A stretch of 64,000 bases of DNA from Endotrypanum monterogeii (Eukaryota > Euglenozoa > Kinetoplastea > Trypanosomatida > Trypanosomatidae), in the NCBI GenBank assembly GCA_000333855.2, contig CM007328.1:87763-151762 (forward strand). Reading direction: 5' to 3'. Under the pieces are notes generated by a model. That model was not told the DNA's origin. It ran no database searches and was given only the letters and a program-made list of their open reading frames with translations. A program made the position numbers and the translations under genes. Below, piece after piece: positions 30,812 to 41,600 of the stretch; positions within the stretch are counted from its first letter, which is position 1, and each line of letters starts with the position of its first letter.

Positions 30812-33800
30812 ATGCACACCTTTTGGGTGTACACTACCGACGTGACCGGGGGTGTCCGTTCGAGAACATCTCAGGTAAGCCCCAGCCACATCACCTGCAG
30901 CAGTCACGGGGCACAACGGCGGTCATGTCATCGTGGAAACATATTTCTTCGTGGCTTCCTGCTTTTGGTCACTTGTCTTCTAGCCGTAGCACCAGTTTCC
31001 CTTACGGCTTCGATGCATCCGGGCCTCTCCCCGTATCCATCGAGCCCTCTGCCCCCCGCCACCCCAGCCGCGCCTTGGCAGACACTTAACGAATCCCTGC
31101 TACCCTATCCCATCTTCTACCCGGCCACCGCCGTGCTCAATAACAGCATTGTGCTGCTCGGCGGATGCATCACAGCGGACTGTGCCACACCGGTGGGCAG
31201 ATCCGGCAAGGCGATCGCAGCAACAACCCCCCGGGAAAGTACTGCATCCGCGCTCAGCTCCCCGTATCACGAACACGTAGTAGCTTTGAACGTCGAGATG
31301 GGCGCCATCTCGACACTGTCTCCCCTCACACTGCCTGATGGGCTTGGCTTCGCTGGTCGCTACGCCGCCGTCACCCTCACCGACAGTATCTACGTTGTGC
31401 GCAGCTGCACCATGAGCACGCACTCGCCAGAGGATATTTGGGATATGGGAACAGAAGAACTGCAGGCGCTGCAAGTGGCCTACGCGCCGGTCGTAGCCTT
31501 CTACCCGTCAGGAACGGCGCCCCCGGCGACGCACACCGACGATACACCGGAACAGCCGGCAGTGAACCTCAACTTTTTTGAGGTGCCCGCGAATCGAGTA
31601 CGGGTCAACGCCAGCTGCACGGCCCTCGCCACAGAAAATAAGGTGCTCATTATCGGCGGATTCCTGCTCTCCGAACAGCGCGCCACGAACAGTGTGGACT
31701 CCTTTGACGTCGTCACGCGCAAGTATGATGCCGATGTCGCCGCCTTGAGCAGGCCTGTGCTGCAGCCCTCGGTGACGACATCGACCGGGTTCGCCGCCGT
31801 CGTAGGTGGCTGGACATACGAGAGGGACACCACCGGTGAAGCACCACAAGAGGGTAGCCGCATCGATAAAAACAGAGTAGATGGTGCCAACCTCCAGTCG
31901 GCGCACGAGATCATCAGGAGAACACACTCCGCCCATCCGCCGCGGCCGTCCTTTGTGTCGCTGAGGCCTGTGGTACCCTACGTGTTTGATCTGCTCTTCT
32001 TCGAGCCCAACAATTTCGCCGGCGGCGCACGTGCCTCGCCTCTGGACGCGCTTCGGGCTGGTGCGAGTATTTGTGTCTCGCCAGTGGACGCATCTGCGCT
32101 ACCCCGCACCGTTGTTGAAGACGTTATCCTCTCCGCCAAGGGCTGCCACGTGGCGGTGTTCGGTGGCCAAGTGGTTCTGACCGATCACAACCTCAACCAC
32201 ATGGCGGTGCTGGATGTCCGGGCGACTTCAGAGCGCGAGCGCGCGTCTGTGGCGGTGAAGCTGACGAGAACGTGGAAAGCGAAGGGCAACGCAGCGGCAT
32301 CTGCTGACGTGAATACCGGAGGTGAGGCACTCCGCAAGAGCACTGCTGGAGATCAAGCGGTAAAGGCGGGCCGGAGCGGCACGACCGATCACCACCGTCA
32401 CGCTACATCGGCATCCGGCGATACGTGGACAACAAGTACGGATGATGCGCTGCCTGATCCCTCCCCGTCGCCGTCACCAACGCCGACGCCACCGACGTAC
32501 CGCTATACGTGGATGCAGCCAACGCTCATCCCGGTGCCCCATGCCCGTCCCCAAGATGACTCCGTATACGCAGAGACAAACGTCTCCACCGACACAATTC
32601 TCCTCTACTACGCCATCGGTGGTGTAGATTGTTGGACACAGACGGTTGCCCAGTCCATCGCAACGGCAGCCCACAGCGCATCTGATAGTCGTCTCGGTAT
32701 ACGGGGTAGTCGCCGCGTCGTACTGCGCAACCCGGATGAGGTGATTCGCCAGGTGCCGTCGCTGCGCTGGGCGCAGCGACAACTACCAGACACGAGCTAT
32801 GACAGCGACAACCCCGATGTTCTTGCAGTGAAGATACCGACACCTGTATGGCCGGACGACCTTTCCCTGCAGACCACTACGGAAGGCACAATCCATCTGG
32901 TGTTTCCGAACATCGACTACACCCGGTATTGTACCTGGGAGGCTGATCTGCTCAGCCGCGATGAGAACGTTGTCTGTGCGGTCCGGCTCAGCAGTCGCCG
33001 TGATTGCGTCGGCAACACCGCTGGCACGCTCGACAGCGCGTACAACGGTGCACCCAACACCACAGTCCTCTTCAGCGCTAGTGGCAGCACGACCCCAGTC
33101 TACGTCTGCTTTGGCTACATGGTGCAGCCCACCTCGTGGCCCATGTGCCGCACCCAGCGGTCCTTCTCCATATTGAATCCCATGATGCCGCTTCGCATCC
33201 TGGACAACAGCCCCACCAGCTCTCCCTCCCCGAGCCCCTCACCGACACGCGACCCCGCCGATCGGACCACCAGCTCGCCACTCTTCATGCTCACCGTCGG
33301 CGTGGCTGTCGTCACGTTGCTGGTGGCTGTACTTCTCGTTGCGCGACTTGATCACGTGCCCGATGATGGTCTGCTCGTAAACCTACTGGACCACGGCGCT
33401 GGCGCGGGTGCGCAGCAAGCAAGCCCCATGACCAGCGGCAATGGCGGTGCACAACACAACGGACAAAGACGACGCAAGCTGTTGTTCTTCGGAAGCTTCG
33501 GCAGCGGTGATGGCAACGGTAGTGGGGTAGGCGAGGGGATGTACTCAAGTTGCAATCCTGGAGAGGGGGACGGCAAGAAGGGTATGCACCGCATGTCGAC
33601 GTACGCACAGTTCCTCGAGGTGCTGGACAGAGCTCGAGAACACCGTGAAGAGTATATGCTGGCGACGGCGGCGAACGTGCTGCGCTTGCATCAGCACCGG
33701 TATAGCGTGTTGTCAAGGGTCGGCCAAGGAGAACACTCGTTATGTTTTCTGGCGCTTCGCAAGGCACCGCCGCCACCGCCGCAGCAGCAACAGCACCAGC

Positions 33801-36800
33801 AGCAGCAGCGAGCGGCGCAGCACCTAAGATTGAGGGACGCAGCCGCCGGCTTCGGCGGAGGAGTGTGGACCCTCGGTGAATCTGCGAGTGCCATTATGCG
33901 CCTGTCCTCCCTTGCGCATCCGACACCGTTTTTTCCAGCAGCGCGCCACAGAATGAGCCCAGCGGCCCTGAACACCGCGACTGCGCCGCCCTCGGTCACC
34001 GCAAAGTCGTCACTGTGGACCGCCAGGCATGATCAGAACACTGCGGTGGTGATCAAGTACACACAATGCCCTGACGACGCCACCCGTGCAGTCATAACAC
34101 GGCTCTGCGAGCGGCTTCGCGACCTTCACGCGGACGCTGTCACGGCTGCGTTGGGTGCCGCAGGCGTGCGCGGGCCGCCCCGCAGCACCGCTTCATCTCG
34201 TCACACGACCCGACGTCCTCGTGTACCTGACACTGGATCGGTGTCTACCGATCTCAGCCTTCAGCCACCACGAGTGCCGCCCGGGGGAGCATTCGATCCT
34301 CGTCATGAAGTCGTGGGGAGCAGCACGGGAAGCAGTGGGGATGGTGCGGCAACGCTCGAGGTGTTGGCAGCAGACGCTGAAGATCCCACCTCATCATTGT
34401 TGAGGGAGGAATGCGCCAACACGGCAACCTTTCTCGCGATGAGCGGCACAGGATTTCCGCCGCTGCCGCATTTATCCCTCTCCAAGGACGCGGCTCGCGT
34501 CGTCGACGATCACCACGACGACGACGCTGACGCTGACGCTGGCCGCTGTGCTTGGCTCGACGCTCACGAGGTGAATGTTGTCTTGTCACTCTTTTTGCAG
34601 CTGCCGGAGGACCTGTTCGTCTCGTACGAGGTGAGCGTCCTCCATCACCAGGAGAAGCACTACAGCGGCAGTCGTCGCCGACATGCACACGAGGGCCGCC
34701 TGACGTCACCGAGTGTATCACGTGCTGCGGTGGACTGGAATATGCGTCAGGTATGGCCCGGACTGTGTACCGCACGAGTAGAAGCGGCACACCTCACACG
34801 CGATCCCGCAATGCGGTCAGGACGTGAGAATCCTTTCACCCAGCCCTCTCCACGAGTGTGCTGGGCTGCCTGCGTGAACCCGCTTCAGCCCTCTGCGGCC
34901 AATCCCTGGAGCCTGTGTCTGGTGATGCCCTACGAGCACCACGGCGATCTAGCCGAACACATAGCACGTTGCCGTCAAGCGCAGCTGCCTCTTGCAGAGA
35001 TAGCGAAGGCGACGCACGCGCCCCACAGCTGCTGTCACGCGCACGGCGTCAGCAATACCGCCACCACGTGCTCAGTCCCCATTACGACCCTTCACCATTG
35101 CTGGACTGAGTCGCTGCTTTGCTCCGTCCTCTTCCAGGTGTGCACGGGACTTCAGCTGCTGCACACACAGTCACCTCCCATCCTGCACGGCAACATCAAA
35201 CAGACAAATATTCTTCTTCGGGAACCAGCCACCTTCTCCGTCGCGCGACGGCGCGTGATCACCCTCGGAACGACAGTCACACGCGCAGGGATGGGAATAC
35301 GTGGGAGCAACGGCGGTGCCGACCCCGGCAGCGATTTAAATTGGGCCCCCGTTGCCGTTGCACGCAAACCCGAGATGCTGCAAGCCGGCGAAGGGGGCGC
35401 GTGCAGGACGGAGGATGACGTCGAGGCTGGTAGTGCGGCGGAGCTTCGAGCGCCAGCCGGTTATTCATCCCTCTGGCGCAAGAGTAGCTTCGTGGCCGCG
35501 GCCGCGGCCGTCATACGGCGTACCGGGTCGCCCGTTCTACAGTCTCTGACACCGGCGGTGCCATGGTTGTCTCCGAACCGTGCCGACGATGTAGCCCCAG
35601 TGCCTACCGCGGCGGACTCGCACAGCGCCGGAAACAAAGGGCAGCCACACGAGTGTGAGACGCGGCAGCGGGAGTGGGCGAGCCGGTACTTGCTTAGCAT
35701 GCAAACATACTTGCCGATCAGTCTCACAGACGCCGGTATGTCGTGGTGGTTGACGGTCCAACTACCACAGCGTCTACGGGGATGCTTTGGGAACACGACC
35801 CGCTCCACACTCAGACAAACCCCTGCGGGGCGCCGCTGGCTGCATCGACTTCACCCCTCCCAAGTCTCGTCATCACGTAGGACGACCAGGGGGGGAGTTG
35901 TACCATCCGATGAATGCATAGCGGCGCTCGCCCATTTCTTGTTTGACTTTATCGAGGTGCCGCCGCACGTTGCACCAGAGCTGCTATGGGGGCGACTGTG
36001 TACATTGGCCCAGTCTGACCCAGGTGACTATGAAGGCAATACCGTTGCAGACCTCGCCGCATCCATCTCCTCTACACGGCCACCATCGTCGTCGCTCTAC
36101 CTCACCCAAAGCCTGAGAGGGCAGTGTGCACGGAGCTCTCGCCGCGATGGCCGCCCACGCGGCGGTGATGTGCTGCGTGGGCCTACTTCGTTTCCAGCGG
36201 TAAGCCCAGCAAGCATGCTGCCCGGAGCTACCGGTGACGCGATGGCAATGAGTGCAATAGATGACACGCAACCCCACAACGCGCCTTCCGAGAACCAGCA
36301 AGCACAACAGCCGACGAACGCGTGCGCAGGCGACGAAGACATGGACGGCGACGATGCTGCGCTTCACGTCGAGGAGGACAGCATTTTCACTTGCGAGGAA
36401 GTGAGCGCGCTGACCTCTGCCATGTGGAAGGCAGAAGGGCTTACTCGCGTATCGCACAGACATCGCCATCACGAGCACATGAACAACCCACCTCGTCAGC
36501 AGCGTGAGGCTCCCGTGACTGCGGCAGACCCCCCCATATTCCTAGCCCCAAGCGCCGTCACCACTACAGCGAAAGAAGCTTCTCACGGCGGTGGCGGCGA
36601 TGAACGTCAACTGCCGTTGGACTTGTCTCTGCCACCGATCCGCTCCGATTCCACCAGTCCGCCAGCAGGTGCATCCCTCCCTTCGTCTCCGCAGGGCAGG
36701 TCACCCGAGGTGTACCCCGGCTTCCCGCACCCCGCGTCTGCCAGCACTACTTCGCGCTACCATACTGATGGTGTACATGGCCAAGTGTTCGGCAACAGTA

Positions 36801-37627
36801 TCAGCGGTGGTCGACCGTTGGCGGGGGCAGGCGACTCAAGAGGAATGGGAGGAAGTCACAGTAGCTCCGGTGTCTATGAGCTGCTCATCCGCCGGGTACT
36901 GGCAATGGACACGGCGAGTGATATATGGAGTATTGGGGTACTCCTCTACGGAATGTGCGCTGCCGCCTACCCGCCGAGGGAGTCCGACGGATCGGTTGCA
37001 GCAGACACGTCTCGATGTACCGTACACACGTGTGCAGACGAGGCGTCGTCTCCAGCCACGATGACCTGCAGCGGTTCGTCTCAGCTTGCCCAACGCGCGT
37101 TATCCGCGCTCCTCGGCGACCTCTACGACCTTGCGGCTGCAGGAGTCCCGTGCGGCGAGCGTGGCAGCATCAGCTGGACCTCCGATGGCAAGGCGAATCT
37201 CCGGTTTCTAGGGAGGGACGCGGCGGATGGTGCAGCGGTCGGAAAATTTGACGAAGCAGACGATGATCAATTCCACTGGCCACGCTCGTGTGCGCTGGAA
37301 GATGAGATCATGCAGGCCGTATGTGATGCAGGCTACTCGCACTCACTAGCGGCTACCCTTGCGAGCATGCTGTCACCCGTTGCGGCGCGGCGCCCAAGCG
37401 CCAGCGACATCGTGGATCAACTGCGTCTAGTGACCGAGCCCGCTTCGGCCACGGACGCACTCAAAAATATAGGTGGTAGTCGTCATGGCGTGAAGAGTGG
37501 GAAGAGCGACTGCAGTGTTGCACAGAAAACTCACTCTTCACATACGCGCCCCATCAACAGTGCGAGCGACGCCCCGTCCGCCGTTGTGCTAGACGAGCGC
37601 ACGGCCCGCATGGCGTTGCGTCGGTAA
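30812..37627 (+). CDS. Receptor-like membrane pseudokinase with Kelch-like ectodomain
   Basis: The protein has 2,271 residues. A long polar start is followed by a hydrophobic core at 46-62, a signal peptide or anchor. Residues 90-540 contain repeated strand-GG motifs (VLLGG near 112, VLIIGG near 278, AVVGGW, VAVFGG near 446) of a Kelch-type propeller. Two Pro/Ser stalks flank a second extracellular segment. A membrane helix spans about 822-846. The cytosolic part is a kinase fold: a glycine loop VGQGEHS (970-976), the VVIK lysine (K1082), a hinge LCLVMPYEHHGDL, HGNIKQTN where HRDxxxxN is expected (HGN 1459-1461, catalytic Asp lost), no DFG, APE (1721-1723) and SDIWSIGVLL from 2036. Inserts of hundreds of residues separate these motifs. 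Without HRD Asp and DFG, catalysis is unlikely. A surface sensor signalling through partners is inferred. The start is the first ATG after the acceptor. Confidence 0.9.
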   Translation: MHTFWVYTTDVTGGVRSRTSQVSPSHITCSSHGAQRRSCHRGNIFLRGFLLLVTCLLAVAPVSLTASMHPGLSPYPSSPLPPATPAAPWQTLNESLLPYPIFYPATAVLNNSIVLLGGCITADCATPVGRSGKAIAATTPRESTASALSSPYHEHVVALNVEMGAISTLSPLTLPDGLGFAGRYAAVTLTDSIYVVRSCTMSTHSPEDIWDMGTEELQALQVAYAPVVAFYPSGTAPPATHTDDTPEQPAVNLNFFEVPANRVRVNASCTALATENKVLIIGGFLLSEQRATNSVDSFDVVTRKYDADVAALSRPVLQPSVTTSTGFAAVVGGWTYERDTTGEAPQEGSRIDKNRVDGANLQSAHEIIRRTHSAHPPRPSFVSLRPVVPYVFDLLFFEPNNFAGGARASPLDALRAGASICVSPVDASALPRTVVEDVILSAKGCHVAVFGGQVVLTDHNLNHMAVLDVRATSERERASVAVKLTRTWKAKGNAAASADVNTGGEALRKSTAGDQAVKAGRSGTTDHHRHATSASGDTWTTSTDDALPDPSPSPSPTPTPPTYRYTWMQPTLIPVPHARPQDDSVYAETNVSTDTILLYYAIGGVDCWTQTVAQSIATAAHSASDSRLGIRGSRRVVLRNPDEVIRQVPSLRWAQRQLPDTSYDSDNPDVLAVKIPTPVWPDDLSLQTTTEGTIHLVFPNIDYTRYCTWEADLLSRDENVVCAVRLSSRRDCVGNTAGTLDSAYNGAPNTTVLFSASGSTTPVYVCFGYMVQPTSWPMCRTQRSFSILNPMMPLRILDNSPTSSPSPSPSPTRDPADRTTSSPLFMLTVGVAVVTLLVAVLLVARLDHVPDDGLLVNLLDHGAGAGAQQASPMTSGNGGAQHNGQRRRKLLFFGSFGSGDGNGSGVGEGMYSSCNPGEGDGKKGMHRMSTYAQFLEVLDRAREHREEYMLATAANVLRLHQHRYSVLSRVGQGEHSLCFLALRKAPPPPPQQQQHQQQQRAAQHLRLRDAAAGFGGGVWTLGESASAIMRLSSLAHPTPFFPAARHRMSPAALNTATAPPSVTAKSSLWTARHDQNTAVVIKYTQCPDDATRAVITRLCERLRDLHADAVTAALGAAGVRGPPRSTASSRHTTRRPRVPDTGSVSTDLSLQPPRVPPGGAFDPRHEVVGSSTGSSGDGAATLEVLAADAEDPTSSLLREECANTATFLAMSGTGFPPLPHLSLSKDAARVVDDHHDDDADADAGRCAWLDAHEVNVVLSLFLQLPEDLFVSYEVSVLHHQEKHYSGSRRRHAHEGRLTSPSVSRAAVDWNMRQVWPGLCTARVEAAHLTRDPAMRSGRENPFTQPSPRVCWAACVNPLQPSAANPWSLCLVMPYEHHGDLAEHIARCRQAQLPLAEIAKATHAPHSCCHAHGVSNTATTCSVPITTLHHCWTESLLCSVLFQVCTGLQLLHTQSPPILHGNIKQTNILLREPATFSVARRRVITLGTTVTRAGMGIRGSNGGADPGSDLNWAPVAVARKPEMLQAGEGGACRTEDDVEAGSAAELRAPAGYSSLWRKSSFVAAAAAVIRRTGSPVLQSLTPAVPWLSPNRADDVAPVPTAADSHSAGNKGQPHECETRQREWASRYLLSMQTYLPISLTDAGMSWWLTVQLPQRLRGCFGNTTRSTLRQTPAGRRWLHRLHPSQVSSSRRTTRGGVVPSDECIAALAHFLFDFIEVPPHVAPELLWGRLCTLAQSDPGDYEGNTVADLAASISSTRPPSSSLYLTQSLRGQCARSSRRDGRPRGGDVLRGPTSFPAVSPASMLPGATGDAMAMSAIDDTQPHNAPSENQQAQQPTNACAGDEDMDGDDAALHVEEDSIFTCEEVSALTSAMWKAEGLTRVSHRHRHHEHMNNPPRQQREAPVTAADPPIFLAPSAVTTTAKEASHGGGGDERQLPLDLSLPPIRSDSTSPPAGASLPSSPQGRSPEVYPGFPHPASASTTSRYHTDGVHGQVFGNSISGGRPLAGAGDSRGMGGSHSSSGVYELLIRRVLAMDTASDIWSIGVLLYGMCAAAYPPRESDGSVAADTSRCTVHTCADEASSPATMTCSGSSQLAQRALSALLGDLYDLAAAGVPCGERGSISWTSDGKANLRFLGRDAADGAAVGKFDEADDDQFHWPRSCALEDEIMQAVCDAGYSHSLAATLASMLSPVAARRPSASDIVDQLRLVTEPASATDALKNIGGSRHGVKSGKSDCSVAQKTHSSHTRPINSASDAPSAVVLDERTARMALRR

Positions 37628-37782
37628 TTTTCATACCAACACCACGAAGGGGTGGGAGAAGGGAGAGGGTAGCGTATCTCTTCCCCACCTCGCGCAGTAC
37701 AACCATATAGGTAAGCTATTTTTTTTTTTGCTCGCACCTTTCTCTTCCTTTCCCCCCTCTCCCCATCCCCCATCACCATTGC

Positions 37783-37817
<35 letters not shown>

Positions 37818-38607
37818 CACGCAGGTATATGGCCCCTTATTGCTTGTTGTACACAATACCTTTGTGAGAGGGTATGTGTCCCTTCACCCACCCCTTCCCT
37901 GTCTGTACGCTGTCCCTCCCTCCTCCCCCCCCCCCCTCTCAGAGAATGCCCACTGCTGAGGACGTGCGCGTAGCTGTCGCTTGATGTGGGCGCCGCCGCT
38001 ACTCTCGTCTTTTTGTCCTCTCTTCCTCCCCACAGATGTTGGTCAGGAAAATGTATGACCCCTTCACGGCCGCCGCCGCCGCCATCACATGTTTTGGTGG
38101 CATCCCCGCAAAATGTGCCGTTTCCAGCCGCATCTGCCGTATCGCAGTGAAACAAAAGAAATATATACGTAAATGTATATTTAAAAAATAATAATATATT
38201 TCTTATATATATATATATATATATATATTAGTACCACTAGGGGGGGGTCGTGATCACCGCCCCCCCTCCCTCCGCTCCACTCACTTCTTTTTCGTTTCTA
38301 GAGAAGATCTCTGTGGTGCTGTGCAAGCGACACCGACCCCGCACCGTATATGACCGGATTAACCGCCAACCCTCTGCTTCCTCTTCGACCCTGCCAACAA
38401 CACTTTATTCACACGGCTACATCAACGCTCCGCACACCCACCCACACACACACATATATATATATATATGTGCGTGTGTTCATATATGTATGCATGCCTA
38501 ACGGCATTCTTTTCAGTACCTTTTGCTGTTGTCGCTGTTTTGGGGGAGAAAGGGGGGGTGTTGTTGCTGCTTTTGCTCTGAAGTATTTCACAGAAAATAA
38601 GTAATTC
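37628..38607. other. Intergenic spacer
   Basis: No gene seen. It includes a T run at 37719-37729, (CA)n at 37782-37820, C runs at 37926-37936, an AT tract at 38207-38228, a (CA)n/(TA)n compound at 38441-38469 and a G run near 38551-38558. TTTTCAG at about 38508-38514 is a possible acceptor; the first ATG after it is the kinase start at 38608. Confidence 0.65.
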
Positions 38608-41600
38608 ATGCCGTACTGCTGCCCCATCACCACCACCACCACCACCCCCTCACGCACTGACGCGCACAGTGTTCAAGTCTCCATGAACCTAGCCCCCTCA
38701 TCTGATACATGTACGATAGGAACTGTAGATGTGAGCCCAGTAGCAAAGCTGTCGACGTCGGGTGCCTCGCGAATGGCCCTTAACAAGGCGACAGCGTATC
38801 CATTGATGAGCAATAGCAGCTGCGGGGGTGATGGCGGAAGCGGCCCAGCACACACGCCCGCCAGCATCGGTACTGATGTCCTTGTAGTTGTTGTGCTTCT
38901 CACGTGCATGTTGCTGGTGTTCATCACCGTTCTGTTGATCTCTACACTTCGCTTAGTGAGGCGCGTTGCAGCCGTCGTAGCCGCAGCCGAGGGTGACCGA
39001 GCTAAAACTTGGTGTCTCCACTGCCATGGGGAAAAAGTGAAATTGCGTGACAGCAGCCGTATGCAACTCGGTGGAGATAACCATGGGCAGAGGGGTCTAG
39101 TGCCGCATCTTAAGATACCTCAAGGCGCAGCCAGGCCCTATCGCCGCATCACTACCTCTCGACACAGGTGGCCGGGTCTGCGCGGCGCACGGAGACGACC
39201 CCTCGGCATCTCCTCGGTATCCCCTACTGCTCTGGACGCCCGTAAAAAGGAGACGACATCTCTCCAACACCAATCGAAGAGTGGCCCATCGTCGAGCGCC
39301 GCAGCACGTGATCAAACTTCAGGCTTCGCAGCGCCAGCGCTCCAGCCTCCGGCTCCGGCTCCGGCTCCCGCATTGCGGACCGCCGCACCCATCGGACCCT
39401 ACCCCGCACAGGCAGTGACAAAAGAACCGACTGAGTGGAAAACTGGTCTCCCTGTGACGGCCAACCACAGAGAGACTCAATACAGCCGCCGCACCCAACT
39501 GTCGGCGTTCACCGCGACCACCGAGAAGGATATGGTGGTGTACAACACCACACACGAGTCGCGCTACGGCCTCCTGCGGCGCATCGGCATGGGCGCGTTC
39601 TCCTCTGTTTACCTGGTGCAACACAAGACCACCGGGAAGAAGTACGCCCTCAAATATATTTTATGCCGAGACTACCGCCAACGTCAGATGGCCCTCCGAG
39701 AATGCGACACGATTCATAGCCTGCAAGGCCACCCCCAGGTGATCCGTATCGTGGACATGTTCATGGGCTACCAGTTCCAAAGCACGCCGGCATCACCGAC
39801 GGCCGAAGACCTGCCCATCCCATCGAGGACCCCCTCGGAGACTCGAGAACCGAGGGGGGCAGATGCGAAAGGCCTGACGACTCGCGCGATCACCACGGCG
39901 CATGGCGCGCGTGATCCACCGAGTCTGCAGTCACGCATTCACAAGTCAGTGAGGAATACATTGGTCAATGCTCCTGCAGCAGTGCACAATGAAACCAGGC
40001 CGGGTCATGTCAACAGCAGCCGCGTGGGCCATGCAGCAAGCGATCCGCGCGAGGCGCTGTCGGCACATCTGGCACCGAACCGTCTCTATCGCACCCCCCC
40101 GTATAAGACGCCAGGGAGTGGTGATGGTCGTGAATGGCCATGTGACATGCAACACCCGCACCGCACTCACGAAACCGTACCCAGCAGTGTCTGTTCAAGG
40201 AGCGCAGAGATGATTGGTGATCTGCAACATAAAAATAGTGCTCCCCATGACAGACCGGCTGCCCGCGACATCGACAATCGTGACGAACGCGAGCAGATCA
40301 AACCGATCGATGGTGCAGCTGGGGGCGACAACACAGATAGCCCGACTCCTGCCGCGATAGCGGCGCGGCACTGTCCGCCATCCGCCACCCACACCACTGC
40401 AGCGTGCTCTAGCAGCAATGCCTCTCGTCAGCAGGACAGACTTGATGACAGCGGCGATGATGTCCACGGCAGAGGGAGACATGAAAGAATTGAGAGTGGA
40501 ACGAGAGAGAGAACCACGGCTGCCACGCAGCCGTGCGGTGAACCAATGGATGACCGGTGCTGCGAATCAAGCCACGATGTCGAGGCGAAATACGAAGCGA
40601 GGTCGGCAGACCTACGCGGCAAGGTCGCCCACATCGACGAGGACCTTAGCTGCAGGGAACACGAGGTGCAATCCAGTGCGAGCAACTCCAGCGGTACCCA
40701 GGAAGAGCCCGTGCAACCTGTTTACCGCACCGCCGTTCCGCCACCGCCGCCGCCGTCATGCGCAGATCCGCAGTTGCATTGTGGCATGGATCTCTCGCGT
40801 ACCTGCTGCAGCAACAGCGAGAATGGGACTCTGCAGCACGACCAGAAGCAACACACACCCATCCCAGCGGAGACAAGCCCCCCAGCGTCTAACCGGTACG
40901 CAAATTTTTCGATGGCCCCTGCTGAGGCAACACCCGCACTCGCCGAATCTGCGGTGGCCAGCCACAGCGCGAGGCTCTCTCTGACGGACGGTGTGCTGGC
41001 AGAAAATGTGTGCGGACACCCGTGCGCAACTGCCTCGAATGCACCGTCGGCAAGTGCGTGGAAAATGAACACTATTATCCTTGAGAGGCAAGCGTCTCAG
41101 CCGAGCCAGCAGCCAGCACGCGTTTCGTACGCGCCCCAGCTCCAGCAGCAGCAACGTACGCAAAGTATGTCGTCGTCTGTGGACTCCTACGCCCCCCTCC
41201 GGGTCATGGTCCCAACTGGTGGTGTCAGCAGCTGTGCGACAAGTCTGCGCTCAGTGGAAGGCCCTACTCTCTATAAAGACGTGGTGCAGTCGCCCACCAC
41301 TGTGATCGACTCCTTCGTTGCTTGTTCGGGCCAGGGGGCAGGGATGCAAGCGCATCAGCTGCCGTCCAACCATCGTGGAAGCCCCGCACCCCCCCTGTAT
41401 GGAGCCAGCGACCCTTCGATGGCTCAAAAAGAAGCAGCAGCCATTGGTGGCGTAGGGCTGGTACGAAACCCTGAGACCGGTGCATACGTGAACCCCTACC
41501 TGACGCAAGCCCTCAGTGAGGAACAGGGGCAGTCGTCGCGCGCGTCGTACGCACCCAGTGGCGGGGTGCACTACAGTCGCCTCATCGTGCCGGGTGCTGC

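Noticed and set aside
30873..30882. CAGGTAAG-like cis-splice donor in the receptor gene
   Set aside because: The frame is open through it, and cis-introns are extremely rare in trypanosomatids.
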